DNA of 64,000 bases from Candidatus Woesearchaeota archaeon (GCA_016185755.1 JACPMX010000004.1:62001-126000), one strand, 5' to 3'. Positions 19,028 to 29,166 are shown, counted from the stretch's first letter. A program made the numbers and translations. The notes: a model not told the origin generated them from the letters alone.

Positions 19028-21133
19028 ATGGCAAAGGATGTAATCTGCGGGATGTATGTTGATGAGGCTAAAGCAAAGTTCAGGACAGTGCAGGATGGGG
19101 CGACATATTATTTCTGCAGCGGCAGCTGCCTAGAAGCCTTTTTGAAGCCGGAAAAGGAAAAAAGAAACTTGAGATATTTGACAATTTTCGGGCTTGGCAT
19201 TGGACTGTTGACTGCCTTCTTTGAATATTTCTATAAAATCTCATGGCTTGGAATACACAACCACATTTGGCTTTTCCTTCTTGCAACCCCTGTGCAGTTC
19301 ATTGTGGGCTGGAGATTCTACAAGGGAACCTGGGATGCAATCAAGGCAAGACAGGCGAACATGGACAGCTTGATAGCGCTCGGGACAAGCGCTGCATGGG
19401 TTTACAGCACAATAGTTGCATTTCAGGGCGTTTTATGGCCAGTCATATTTCCTGCAACAGGTGCCATGACCGAGGTTTACTTTACAGAATCTGGCTTGAT
19501 CATTGGCTTCATCATGCTTGGCAAATATTTGGAGCACATAGTCAAAGGAAAGGCCTCCAAGTCCATAAGAAAGCTGATGGACTTGCAGCCAAGGCTCGCT
19601 ACTGTAGTAAGGAAAGGAGAGGAAATCCAGGTTCCTGTTGAGCAGGTAAAAGTTGGCGATGTGATAATTGTGAAGCCGGGAGAAAAGATAGCTGTCGATG
19701 GCATTGTGATTGAAGGCCATTCCTCAATTGACCAGTCGATGATTACCGGTGAATCAATCCCAGTTGGAAAAAAGGCAGGAGATGATGTGATAGGCGCAAC
19801 AATCAACAAGGGAAGTTTGTTGAAAATAAAAGCCACAAAGGTTGGGGAGGCAACTACATTGGCCCAGATTGTCAAGATGGTGCAGGAATCAATTGCAAGC
19901 AGGGCCCCTATGCAAAGATTAGCAGATGTCGTTTCATCTTATTTTGTGCCTGTTGTAATCGCAATAGCGGTTTTGTCTTTTTTATTCTGGTACTTTGTAA
20001 TGGATTTGCATTTTCCAATGGCGATGACAATGCTTATCTCAGTTTTGATAATTGCATGCCCTTGCGCCTTGGGCATAGCGACTCCGTCCGCAATAATGAT
20101 AGGAGCTGGCAAAGGCGCCCAAAATGGAATACTGGTCAAGAGCGGGGAATTTCTGGAAAAAACACATAAAATAACTTCCATTATCTTTGACAAGACTGGA
20201 ACTTTGACAAAAGGCGAGCCTTCTGTCACAGATATTGTTGTGATTGATTCAGAGTATATAGACAATAATGTTATAAAATTGGCAGCTGTTGCTGAAAAAG
20301 GCTCCGAGCATCCATTAGGGCAGGCTGTATTGAAGAAAGCAGACGATATGAAAATAAAAGCGGCCAACGGGGAATCATACAAAACATTTGCAGGAAAAGG
20401 GATTAAATGCAGTTATAAAAACAAATCCATTCTTGTTGGAAACAGATTACTTTTGAAAGACAATAAAATAGAAACAAGAGGTATAGAGGAAAAAATACAA
20501 AGGCTTGAAAATGAAGGCAAGACAGTTGTTATAGTGGCATATGGCAAAGACATGATAGGAATTATAGCAATAGCAGACACATTGAAGGAGTTTTCAAGAG
20601 AAGCTGTCAAGGAATTAAAAAGAATGGGCAAAGAGGTCTGGATGATTACAGGCGACAATGAAAGGACTGCAAAAGCCATCGCATCCCAATTAGGTATAGG
20701 AAATATTATGGCAGAGGTCTTGCCTCAGGATAAGGCAAAAAAGGTAAAGGAGCTGCAGCATAAAGGAAAGATAGTTGCAGCCGTGGGAGATGGCATCAAT
20801 GATGCCCCAATGCTTGCGCAGGCTGATGTCGGCATATCAGTCGGGGCAGGGACTGACATTGCAAAAGAGACAGGGGGCATTGTATTAATAAAAAATGATT
20901 TGAGGGATGTTGTGACTGCAATTGACTTGAGCAAAAAAACAGTGAACAAGATGAAGCAGAATTTATTTTGGGCTTTTTTCTACAATGTCGCTTTGATTCC
21001 GGTTGCAGCCGGCGCGCTTTATCCTTTCGGGATTTTGTTCAATCCTATTTTTGCGGCAATAGCGATGGCTTCAAGCTCCATAACTGTTGTCGGGAATGCC
21101 ATGCTGCTGAATTTTTACAAGGCCAGAATCTAG
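19028..21133 (+). CDS. copA: Heavy-metal (Cu-type CPC) P-type ATPase with N-terminal YHS domain
   Basis: DVICGMYVDEAKAK...YFCSGSC; TGESIPV; CPCALGIATPSA; DKTGTLTKG; GDGINDAPML. Confidence 0.92.
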   Translation: MAKDVICGMYVDEAKAKFRTVQDGATYYFCSGSCLEAFLKPEKEKRNLRYLTIFGLGIGLLTAFFEYFYKISWLGIHNHIWLFLLATPVQFIVGWRFYKGTWDAIKARQANMDSLIALGTSAAWVYSTIVAFQGVLWPVIFPATGAMTEVYFTESGLIIGFIMLGKYLEHIVKGKASKSIRKLMDLQPRLATVVRKGEEIQVPVEQVKVGDVIIVKPGEKIAVDGIVIEGHSSIDQSMITGESIPVGKKAGDDVIGATINKGSLLKIKATKVGEATTLAQIVKMVQESIASRAPMQRLADVVSSYFVPVVIAIAVLSFLFWYFVMDLHFPMAMTMLISVLIIACPCALGIATPSAIMIGAGKGAQNGILVKSGEFLEKTHKITSIIFDKTGTLTKGEPSVTDIVVIDSEYIDNNVIKLAAVAEKGSEHPLGQAVLKKADDMKIKAANGESYKTFAGKGIKCSYKNKSILVGNRLLLKDNKIETRGIEEKIQRLENEGKTVVIVAYGKDMIGIIAIADTLKEFSREAVKELKRMGKEVWMITGDNERTAKAIASQLGIGNIMAEVLPQDKAKKVKELQHKGKIVAAVGDGINDAPMLAQADVGISVGAGTDIAKETGGIVLIKNDLRDVVTAIDLSKKTVNKMKQNLFWAFFYNVALIPVAAGALYPFGILFNPIFAAIAMASSSITVVGNAMLLNFYKARI

Positions 21134-21184
21134 GCATATCCTGCTTTCAGTAAGTTTAAAAAGCCTGTTTTCTACTAATTCAAT

Positions 21185-21787
21185 ATGGCAAAAGACCCTA
21201 TATGCGGAATGGATGTGAACGAATCAGCAGCAAGGAAAAAAGGCTTGTTCCTAAAAAATGACAATGCTGAATACTTTTTCTGCAGCCCGGGCTGCAAGGA
21301 AAAATTTGAAAAAAAGCTTAAAGAAGGCAAATTTTCTGCAGTACAAAAGTCAATACCCATTATTTTAGTTGCCATGATTTCAATTTTTGCCGTGTTGTCT
21401 TTTATCTACGGTTTCATGCCAAAATTCATGGGCATTTTTTTCTTAATAGTTTCTCTCCTAAAAATGCCAGACTGGAAAGGCTTTGTGAATTCCTTTTCAA
21501 TGTATGATGTTATAGCCAAAAATTTCAGGTTATATGCATGGGCATACCCTGCAATAGAGTTTATTTTGGGAATTTTGTTCTTTTTCAATATAAATGTATT
21601 TTTGGCGGCTGCTGCAACCTTGATTATCATGTCTATTGGAACAGTTGGAGTGACGCAAAATCTTCTGTCAAAAAATCCGGTGAAATGTGCCTGTCTCGGG
21701 ACTTTGATCAACATCCCATTGACAAAATTTACATTGTTTGAGGATATTCTGATGGCTGTGATGGCATTGATGGTTTTGATATTTTAA
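21185..21787 (+). CDS. YHS domain fused to MauE/DoxX-like membrane domain
   Basis: MAKDPICGMDVNESAA...YFFCSPGCKEKF, then TMs and KCACLG. Confidence 0.75.
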   Translation: MAKDPICGMDVNESAARKKGLFLKNDNAEYFFCSPGCKEKFEKKLKEGKFSAVQKSIPIILVAMISIFAVLSFIYGFMPKFMGIFFLIVSLLKMPDWKGFVNSFSMYDVIAKNFRLYAWAYPAIEFILGILFFFNINVFLAAAATLIIMSIGTVGVTQNLLSKNPVKCACLGTLINIPLTKFTLFEDILMAVMALMVLIF

Positions 21788-22944
21788 GAATAAAAGCTGC
21801 TCAATCTCTTGATAGCGCCCAGCTTATCCTTATCCCCCAATTTGGCATCTCTTATTGCATTCTTCATTATGTCAATCGTCTCATCATAGTGCTTCCTGTC
21901 AATCTCATAAGGAATTTTGTCTTTTCCTCCGACTGCAAACGAGAATTTGACAGGGTCTTTCCAGCTTATCTCTGTCCCGTAAATAAGCTCCGATGCCAGT
22001 GCCAAGCTCCTTATCGTCTTTGCGCCGATGCCTTTTATTGCGACAAGCTCCTCGTAATTTGAGGGCTGCAATTCATGTGCTTTTTTGAGGGTTTCAATAT
22101 TTCTCTTGTCCATGTCTATTATCGCGTGCTTTGGAGTCATTGTCATGATTTTTGTTTTTTGATTGCTAAAATTGTTTAATGTTTTTTGTATTGAAGTTTT
22201 CTTGTTTAGTTTTACATTGAAATGCTTTGCCAAGTGATTTATGTCGTCATTGACCAAATCAACTGATATTTTTTTTATTTCATTGTTGTTTCGTGATGTC
22301 AAGTCCAATGTATTATTATTCAGATTATCACAGCATATGGCACTATGGGGCTCTTCTACAAAATTAGCAATGTTGTCGCTAATCCAATGGTATCTTCTTG
22401 CGTATCTGTTAAAAGAATTCATGCCCTGCTGCACCACAACCCAGTTTCCCCTGTCATCAAAAACAAAAGAATGGTGATATAATTGATAGCCGTCCTGCAC
22501 AAGGGAATTGTCAATCTTTGCGCTAATTTTTGAGGAATATTTCAGCCTGTCAATTTTTGATGAAGAAAAATTGAAATCTGTGTTCTCTATCTCATCAAGG
22601 GCTTTCCTTGAAACTTTGCCCTTGCCGCCTGCCACTTTGATGCCAAGATTCTGCTTGTTGACGGCCTCTTTTAAGGCGCCTAAAGTCGTAGTGGTGAGCC
22701 CCGAACTATGCCAGTCAAAACCAATTACGCATCCAAATGACTGCAGCCAGTAAGGATCAGCAAGCCTTCTCAGGAATTCTTCATTGCCATACTCATAAAC
22801 CAATGTCTCGCTTATAGCTCCAGCCAGCTTCTTCATCCTTGGAAAGAGCCATCTAGGGCAGCTTCCCCCATGCAAAGGCAAGTTGGCTATTCCGGTCTTG
22901 AGCATGATATTGGCATGCTTTGCATGTTTATATATTTCACACAC
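21784..22944 (-). CDS. DUF763 family protein
   Basis: MLKTGIANLPLHGGSCPRWLFPRMKKLAGAI...FGCVIGFDWHSSGLTTTTLGALKEA. Confidence 0.85.
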   Translation of the reverse strand: MCEIYKHAKHANIMLKTGIANLPLHGGSCPRWLFPRMKKLAGAISETLVYEYGNEEFLRRLADPYWLQSFGCVIGFDWHSSGLTTTTLGALKEAVNKQNLGIKVAGGKGKVSRKALDEIENTDFNFSSSKIDRLKYSSKISAKIDNSLVQDGYQLYHHSFVFDDRGNWVVVQQGMNSFNRYARRYHWISDNIANFVEEPHSAICCDNLNNNTLDLTSRNNNEIKKISVDLVNDDINHLAKHFNVKLNKKTSIQKTLNNFSNQKTKIMTMTPKHAIIDMDKRNIETLKKAHELQPSNYEELVAIKGIGAKTIRSLALASELIYGTEISWKDPVKFSFAVGGKDKIPYEIDRKHYDETIDIMKNAIRDAKLGDKDKLGAIKRLSSFYS

Positions 22945-23008
22945 GAATGTCCAGTGTCCAGTGGTATTTTTCCTTAAAGTTTTTAAATAGATTAAGATTA
23001 AAAACCCT

Positions 23009-23932
23009 ATGACATTCGTTGTCGCATCCTTTTACAAGTATGTGGGGATAGAAGACCCCCTAAAGCTCAGGAACGAGCAGCTTGAATTATGCCAGTCATT
23101 AAACTTAAAGGGCAGGATTCTGATAGGGAATGAGGGCATTAACGGCTCTGTCTGCGGCAAAAAGCATGCTGTCGGGGAATATAAGGCAAAAATGGCTGAA
23201 GGCTCCTTATTTTCAGGCATGGAGTTCAAGGAGCAGGGAGCGCAAAAGCAGGCCTTCAGCAGGCTCTATATTTCAGTAAGGAAAGAGATAGTGCATTTTG
23301 GGGCGAAAGTTGATTTGAGGAATACCGCTCAATTTCTGGAGCCAAAGCAGCTAAAGGAGTGGCTTGACAATAATGAAGACCTTGTTTTGGTTGACATGAG
23401 GAATGATTACGAGTCAAAAATAGGAAAATTCCGGAATGCCGTTACATTGAGCATTGGGAATTTCAGGGATTTGCCAAGTGCAGTTGATGGTATAAAAAGC
23501 CTGAAGGATAAAAAAATAGTGGCATACTGCACAGGCGGCATAAGGTGCGAGAAAGCCTCTGCTTTTTTAAAGGAAAGCGGCTTCAGCAATGTTTACCAGC
23601 TAAAAGGCGGAATCCTGAAATTTGGAGAGCAATTCCCGGACACTTACTGGGAAGGAAGGTGCTTTGTGTTTGACGAGAGGATTGCAATCGGCCTTAACAA
23701 AAGCAAAAATGACCCTATTGCTGTATGCGGATTATGCAGTAAAAAAGCTGAAAACTACATAAACTGCCACAATCTGGACTGCGACAAATTATTTTCATGC
23801 TGTGATGACTGCCTTTTCAAATACAATGCAAGCTGCTCGGATGATTGCAGCACAGCCCCAAAAAGAAGAAAGAGGAATATAGTGGTGGATCAGTCATCAT
23901 CCAGCAAGCTTTTGTCCCTTGTCACGACATAA
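23009..23932 (+). CDS. trhO: Rhodanese-domain tRNA uridine hydroxylase (TrhO/YceA, UPF0176)
   Basis: Ferredoxin-like N-terminus, VVDMRNDYESKIGKFRNA, CTGGIRCEKASAFL, C-terminal Cys cluster. Confidence 0.85.
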   Translation: MTFVVASFYKYVGIEDPLKLRNEQLELCQSLNLKGRILIGNEGINGSVCGKKHAVGEYKAKMAEGSLFSGMEFKEQGAQKQAFSRLYISVRKEIVHFGAKVDLRNTAQFLEPKQLKEWLDNNEDLVLVDMRNDYESKIGKFRNAVTLSIGNFRDLPSAVDGIKSLKDKKIVAYCTGGIRCEKASAFLKESGFSNVYQLKGGILKFGEQFPDTYWEGRCFVFDERIAIGLNKSKNDPIAVCGLCSKKAENYINCHNLDCDKLFSCCDDCLFKYNASCSDDCSTAPKRRKRNIVVDQSSSSKLLSLVTT

Positions 23933-24327
23933 GCCATCCATCTGCTGGTTTTGTGCCCTATCTTGGCGAATTTGCGCATTTCCTCCCTTACTGTCGGATT
24001 GAACAGCGGGTCTTTTCTGTTGTTTTTTTGGATTGCTTTTATCCAATCGCTGGTTGATTTGTGTTTTTTGATGATGTCCCGGCACATTTTTGCATTCTCG
24101 ATTATGGCTTTAATTTTTGGCTTATTTTTTATCATTCCTTCTTTCCTGGTTAGATTCTCCAAACTCTCATTTGCCACTTTATCAATGTCAAAATTGTGGA
24201 ATGCCTTCCTTATCCTGGGCCATCTTGAATGCACCAATTCCCACCTGAAGCCGGAAATGAAGATTATCTCTGCCATCACCTCGAGAAATTCTGCATCATT
24301 CTTCGGCTTGGGATGTATATGGGTCAT
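23890..24327 (-). CDS. DNA-3-methyladenine glycosylase I-like protein
   Basis: EVMAEIIFISGFRWELVHSRWPRIRKAFHNFDIDKVA: Tag-like motif, short. Confidence 0.55.
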   Translation of the reverse strand: MTHIHPKPKNDAEFLEVMAEIIFISGFRWELVHSRWPRIRKAFHNFDIDKVANESLENLTRKEGMIKNKPKIKAIIENAKMCRDIIKKHKSTSDWIKAIQKNNRKDPLFNPTVREEMRKFAKIGHKTSRWMAYVVTRDKSLLDDD

Positions 24328-25199
24328 GTTGTTTGAAATCCTTGCCCCTTTTTAATTTTATTCCTGAAAACAACAGCATGATGAGGATATGCAAATTCAA
24401 CATTTTTTGATCTCATCACCATGTTCCACACTTCTTTTGTGACATTGCTTGAAAATTCCTGTATCCTCTGCGCAGGCGACAAATACCTTACATGGATGGA
24501 AATCCCGCTGTCCTTGAAGAATGTCCTGGCATAAGGCTCCTGCTTTATTAAATGTGAATATTCCTTCATGTGCTTCTTTGCGGCGTTCAGCGCAATTTCA
24601 ACTGCTTTATCGACGTTGCTCTGGTGGGTTACTATAAAAGAAACCTGGTCAAGTATATACTCGTCCTGCAATGTATAATTTATTATATTATGCTCGAAAA
24701 GGTTTGAATTAGGCACCATTATGATTCTTCTTGAGTTTTCCTCGCCTTCAACTATTCCTCCAACTTCCTCAATGTAGACATGCGTAAGCGTTATGTCCTT
24801 CACATCACCCTTCACGCTTCCTATAATGATTCTGTCACCTATCTGAAAAGGCCTTCTTATCACCACCATAATCCATGCTGCTACGCCCGTGATCGGCTTC
24901 TGCAGCGCCCATCCCAAAGCAGCTGAAAGCAGGCCAACCACAAGCCCGAGCCCTGTCCATGAGCCGGAATATGTAAAAAGCGCGAAAATAACTAAAAGTA
25001 CCCAAATGAAATAAGTAAGAATATCCGAGAATATGCCGATATTTGATACCTGCTTTTTTGTTTTGGCTCTATTCAACAGCTTTCTTTTAACAGTCTTTAT
25101 CACAAGCCCTGAAACAATCATAAGGGTTATAACTACAAAGATTGTCCTTAAAACAGGGATTATAATTGTGCTGTCATTGAAAATGTCCAGTATAGCCAT
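24324..25199 (-). CDS. Small-conductance mechanosensitive channel (MscS family)
   Basis: GLVVGLLSAALGWALQKPITGVAAWIMVVIRRPFQIGDRIIIGSVKGDVKDI. Confidence 0.9.
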   Translation of the reverse strand: MAILDIFNDSTIIIPVLRTIFVVITLMIVSGLVIKTVKRKLLNRAKTKKQVSNIGIFSDILTYFIWVLLVIFALFTYSGSWTGLGLVVGLLSAALGWALQKPITGVAAWIMVVIRRPFQIGDRIIIGSVKGDVKDITLTHVYIEEVGGIVEGEENSRRIIMVPNSNLFEHNIINYTLQDEYILDQVSFIVTHQSNVDKAVEIALNAAKKHMKEYSHLIKQEPYARTFFKDSGISIHVRYLSPAQRIQEFSSNVTKEVWNMVMRSKNVEFAYPHHAVVFRNKIKKGQGFQTT

Positions 25200-25301
25200 T
25201 GCTATTTAACCGGATTTTAGATACTTAAACGTATGCTTATATTATGGATATTCCAAAAGCCATCATCATTTAGACTGGTGGAATCCCAATGTTAAAAAGA
25301 A

Positions 25302-27830
25302 CTATCCAAAAAGCCCGAACCATCCTTTGGCTTTCTTTTCCTTTGTTTCTGCCAGAGCGGATATGTCTTCCTGCTGCTTCTTTAGGTTTTCAACCTGCTC
25401 CCTTAATATTGATTTTGCCACGTCGCTTGGCACTTCGTCAATCAGCTTTGCCAATGCTTCTATGGATTTGCTGAGCTTCTCCCTGCTTTCATCCAATTGC
25501 CTTATTTCTTCCTGCTCTGCAGCCTTTGCCAGCCCTAAAAACAGCTTAACCTTGTAACCAACTCCCTTTTGCCCCTCTTTCTGCTCGATCTCTTCCAATT
25601 TGTCAGAAACATCAAGCACTTCGCTTGCCTTGTCCTCGATTATGTAAAGGTACTCGCTTGGAACATCGGAATCCCTTAAAGAAGCAAGCTTGCCTGCCGC
25701 TTCCTCTGCTTTGGCCCCTGAAACAAGTTTTGATTTCACTTCCCTTGCCCTTTCAGAGCTTGCAGCAGAGCTTAGCTTCGCATTAACTACAAAAGGCAAA
25801 AGCTTTATGTCGCCAAAGTTGTTTGGGTTTATCATCCCTTTGTAGACAGTCGTGTCCTGCAGCTTTAGGTCTTCCTTCAAATCGTCCACAAAAAGCCCCA
25901 GCTTTTCAATGTCATCTTCGGCTGCAGTGTTCAAAACAGCCAATACAATTTCTGCCTTCTCAGAAGCTCTTACATCTTCATCTTCCCTTACTATGTCCTT
26001 GAACTTGCATTTTTTCTTTGCCTCGCCAATGATGAACTTCCTAAGGTTTTCATCTGTCAGGGTTTCTTTGCATTTCTCTGCAATGCCCTTCATATGCTCG
26101 CATCTTTTTGCGCTTTCTGCTGAGCACCTTTCCTTTTCCTTGTCCATTCTTGAGCATCTGTCCTCGGACGATTTTATCTCTGAACTCGTCAAAAGTTCGC
26201 AGTTCTGGTCTATTTTTGCCCCATATTCCTCGAAGTTTCTTCTCGACTGCTCCCTGCACCTTTCAATCATGGCGTTCTTGTCGCATGACTCCTGCATTGA
26301 TGCGCACGACTTTTCCTGCTGTCTCCAGGAATCCCCGCATTGCCTTAGCCTGTCATCATAAGCACCTGCAGCAACATTTCCCGTTATTTTAATCACGCTG
26401 CCTGTAGTTGCTGCATTAACGCATTCATAGCCTGCAACACACCCTCTTTCATCATTTTTTGCTGTCAGGCTTTGTCCCTGTGCGCAGGCTGGCTTTTCCA
26501 CAGCCGGGCATGCTGTCTGGGTTTTGGTGCATTGGTAGCTTGTCGTGCAGCCTGCATTGTCATAATAAGCCTGTATCTGCTCGTCAGCATTGCAGCTTGG
26601 CTTCGGCACTTCATTGCAAGGAATTCTTTCGCAATAATAATAAACGCATCCCCTGTCATCTGATTTCTTTTGAAGGCTCTGGCCCGATGCGCATGTTGGA
26701 GCATCTTGCGGCGGGCATGCGCTTGCAATGTTTTGCTCACAATGATAAGAAACACATCCTTTTTCATCAGCCTTCTTCTGCAATGTGTAGCCTTCTCCGC
26801 ACACTGGCTCAACCGATGGCGGGCATTCACTTACAATTGTTGCACAATAATAATTGACACATCCCTTATCGTCTGTTTTCTTTTGTAAAGTGCCTCGGCA
26901 CTCTGGGATTGGCGCAGGTGGGCATACCGGCCTTTCAAATTCCTCTTTTTTCATGCCGCCCATGCATCTGTCGATATATTTTTCCCTGTCGCAAACTTGA
27001 TTTTCCTTGAATCTTCCGCATTCTTCCAGCAGCCTCTCGCCCTCGTATTCAAATCTCTTTTCACATGACTCTTCATTTTGCCTTGCCTGCTGCTCCATAT
27101 TTGATTTGCTTCTGAGCTTGCATGCCTTGATTATGGCTTCTTTGTTTACCGGGCATGAATGGGCCGCTGCCTGCAGCTTTTCAAGCTCTGTTGCGCCTTC
27201 CCTTGAATAAGGAGTTCCGATTTGGGAGCACATTGTTTTTGCTGATTCATGGCATTTGGATTCCTCATCGGCAGCCTGCCTGCACACAGACTGAAGGTCT
27301 CCGACTTTTTCCCTGAATTTGGCTATTACGATGCCTGCAATTTTTTCCGGATCGCTGCAGTACTGCTTTATCTCCCTTGGGTCAATGTCGTCCCCTATAT
27401 GCTGGAAAACCATGCCAAAAACTATCTGCTCCTCTGAGTAGCCTTCATAGGAAGGGCCGATGTAGTATCTTTGCCCAAGCCATTCATTCTCGTAGGAAAG
27501 CGCATCTTTTCTCTGCATCCTTTCTTTCGATTCCATCATCCCCTTTTCAAATTCCATCTCATCAAAGCTGCTTCCAAATTTTGCTTTTGCCATTTTCCGC
27601 ATTTCTTCCTCGCTTGCGCCGCCTTTGATGAAGCGCTCCATCTCTTTGGAGCCCATTTCATTAGGATAGACTACAACATCGCCTTCCCTGTAGTAATCCT
27701 TGCCCTCTCTGGAGGGATCTATGGGCCTGCCTTCATACGGGCTGGAAGAGCCAAGCTGCGCAAAAACAGCATTGCTCAAAATTACAGAAAAAATTATCAG
27801 CAAAGAAAACAATTTTTTTACTTTAATCAC
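25302..27830 (-). CDS. Secreted Cys-rich repeat protein with coiled-coil C-terminus
   Basis: Signal peptide; at least 4-5 tandem C-x-P-x-C...GC-x-Y-x-C modules. Confidence 0.75.
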   Translation of the reverse strand: MIKVKKLFSLLIIFSVILSNAVFAQLGSSSPYEGRPIDPSREGKDYYREGDVVVYPNEMGSKEMERFIKGGASEEEMRKMAKAKFGSSFDEMEFEKGMMESKERMQRKDALSYENEWLGQRYYIGPSYEGYSEEQIVFGMVFQHIGDDIDPREIKQYCSDPEKIAGIVIAKFREKVGDLQSVCRQAADEESKCHESAKTMCSQIGTPYSREGATELEKLQAAAHSCPVNKEAIIKACKLRSKSNMEQQARQNEESCEKRFEYEGERLLEECGRFKENQVCDREKYIDRCMGGMKKEEFERPVCPPAPIPECRGTLQKKTDDKGCVNYYCATIVSECPPSVEPVCGEGYTLQKKADEKGCVSYHCEQNIASACPPQDAPTCASGQSLQKKSDDRGCVYYYCERIPCNEVPKPSCNADEQIQAYYDNAGCTTSYQCTKTQTACPAVEKPACAQGQSLTAKNDERGCVAGYECVNAATTGSVIKITGNVAAGAYDDRLRQCGDSWRQQEKSCASMQESCDKNAMIERCREQSRRNFEEYGAKIDQNCELLTSSEIKSSEDRCSRMDKEKERCSAESAKRCEHMKGIAEKCKETLTDENLRKFIIGEAKKKCKFKDIVREDEDVRASEKAEIVLAVLNTAAEDDIEKLGLFVDDLKEDLKLQDTTVYKGMINPNNFGDIKLLPFVVNAKLSSAASSERAREVKSKLVSGAKAEEAAGKLASLRDSDVPSEYLYIIEDKASEVLDVSDKLEEIEQKEGQKGVGYKVKLFLGLAKAAEQEEIRQLDESREKLSKSIEALAKLIDEVPSDVAKSILREQVENLKKQQEDISALAETKEKKAKGWFGLFG

Positions 27831-27869
27831 CTTTCTTGATTTCTTTAGAAAGCTTGTATTTAAAGTTAA

Positions 27870-28511
27870 CTAAACTTCAAACCCATACTTGCCATACATT
27901 GGAGTAAACAAGAAAGGGCCAAGGAATTCCAGTTCCAAATGCCCGTTTTTGTCCTTTACACCCCTTACCATTTCCTGCTCCTGTTCATTGCCGACTGGTC
28001 CGATAATTATTCCATCGGGCTTGAGCTGCCCTATCAATGGCTTTGGGAATTCCTTGCACGCTGCGGTTATTATTATTTTGTCAAAAGGGGCTTCGATTTT
28101 CATTCCGTTTGAGCCGTCTTCCTCGAAAACTGATACATTTGAAATGCCTGCGCTCCTTAAATTTTTCTTTGCAAAGCTTACGAGCTCGGGCACAACCTCC
28201 GTTGTTATAACCTTGCCTTTTGAACCGACTAGCTTTGCTATTATGGCTGACTGGTAGCCTGAGCCGGTGCCTATCTCAAAAACTTTTTCGCCTTTTTCAA
28301 GCTCAAGCGCATGCGTCATGATCATGACGGTTGTCGGCTGCGAAATTGTCTTTCCTCTCAGCAATGGCAGCGGCGAGTCTTCATAGGCAGCCTGCCTAAG
28401 GCCTTTTGGTATGAAATCTTCTCTTTTGACCTGCCTGAACGCATCCAGCTCCATGTCATTGAAGCCAAATGCCTCTGTCCAGAATTTCAGCAGCTGCATT
28501 TTTTGGTCCAT
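27870..28511 (-). CDS. pcm: Protein-L-isoaspartate O-methyltransferase
   Basis: DSPLPLLRGKTISQPTTVMIMTHALELEKGEKVFEIGTGSGYQSAI. Confidence 0.9.
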   Translation of the reverse strand: MDQKMQLLKFWTEAFGFNDMELDAFRQVKREDFIPKGLRQAAYEDSPLPLLRGKTISQPTTVMIMTHALELEKGEKVFEIGTGSGYQSAIIAKLVGSKGKVITTEVVPELVSFAKKNLRSAGISNVSVFEEDGSNGMKIEAPFDKIIITAACKEFPKPLIGQLKPDGIIIGPVGNEQEQEMVRGVKDKNGHLELEFLGPFLFTPMYGKYGFEV

Positions 28512-28618
28512 GTGTATGCGTATGGCTGTTTACTACTTAAACTTTTTCCCGGTATATGCTCAGGAATAGAAATGTGCTGAACAAAAACATTTTTATACAA
28601 TGCAGTCATGCTAATTTT

Positions 28619-28915
28619 ATGGCTGACAAGGAGCAAATCACCGAGGTCTTGAAGAGGGTATATGACCCTGAGATACAGCTGGACATCATAAGCCTAGGGC
28701 TGGTTTATAACATTGAAATCAACGGGAACAAGGTAAAGATACTCATGACTTTCACAAGCCCGATGTGCCCTTACGGCCCTGCCCTGATGGATGACGTAAG
28801 AAGGAATGTTTCTGCAATAGACAATGTTGGGGAAGTCGAGATAGAGATAACCTTCACCCCAGTCTGGGGCCCTGACAAGATGACAGAAGAGGCAAAGATT
28901 GCGCTGGGAATATGA
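28619..28915 (+). CDS. DUF59/MIP18 (SufT-like) Fe-S assembly protein
   Basis: VYDPEIQLDIISLGLVYNIEI...TSPMCPYGPALMDDV...VWGPDKMTEEAK. Confidence 0.85.
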   Translation: MADKEQITEVLKRVYDPEIQLDIISLGLVYNIEINGNKVKILMTFTSPMCPYGPALMDDVRRNVSAIDNVGEVEIEITFTPVWGPDKMTEEAKIALGI

Positions 28916-29166
28916 TTGAAGATATTGTTGGTTACCTTGGCGGAATTTCTATTGCAATAAGCTTCATACCTCAGGTTGTTAAGTCTTACAAAACAAAAAG
29001 AGTGTCGGACTTGTCGTTGGGGATGATTATTGCCCAGATAATCGGAACCATTTTGTGGCTCGTTTACGGGTTTTTAGTCGGTGGAAAGCCGATAATCTTC
29101 ATGAACAGCTTCTTTATTTTTGTTATATTGTACCTTCTTTATCTTAAAGTTAAATATGAGAAGTAA
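28912..29166 (+). CDS. SemiSWEET/PQ-loop small transporter-like protein
   Basis: YLGGISIAISFIPQVVKSYKTKRVSDLSLGMI. Confidence 0.8.
   Translation: MIEDIVGYLGGISIAISFIPQVVKSYKTKRVSDLSLGMIIAQIIGTILWLVYGFLVGGKPIIFMNSFFIFVILYLLYLKVKYEK

Noticed and set aside
25302-27830. Many plus-strand ORFs opposite the 842-aa Cys-rich gene (for example 25852-26361, 26459-26857)
   Set aside because: They are antisense shadows of a long composition-biased gene, with Ser/Phe/Cys-rich translations typical of such artefacts.
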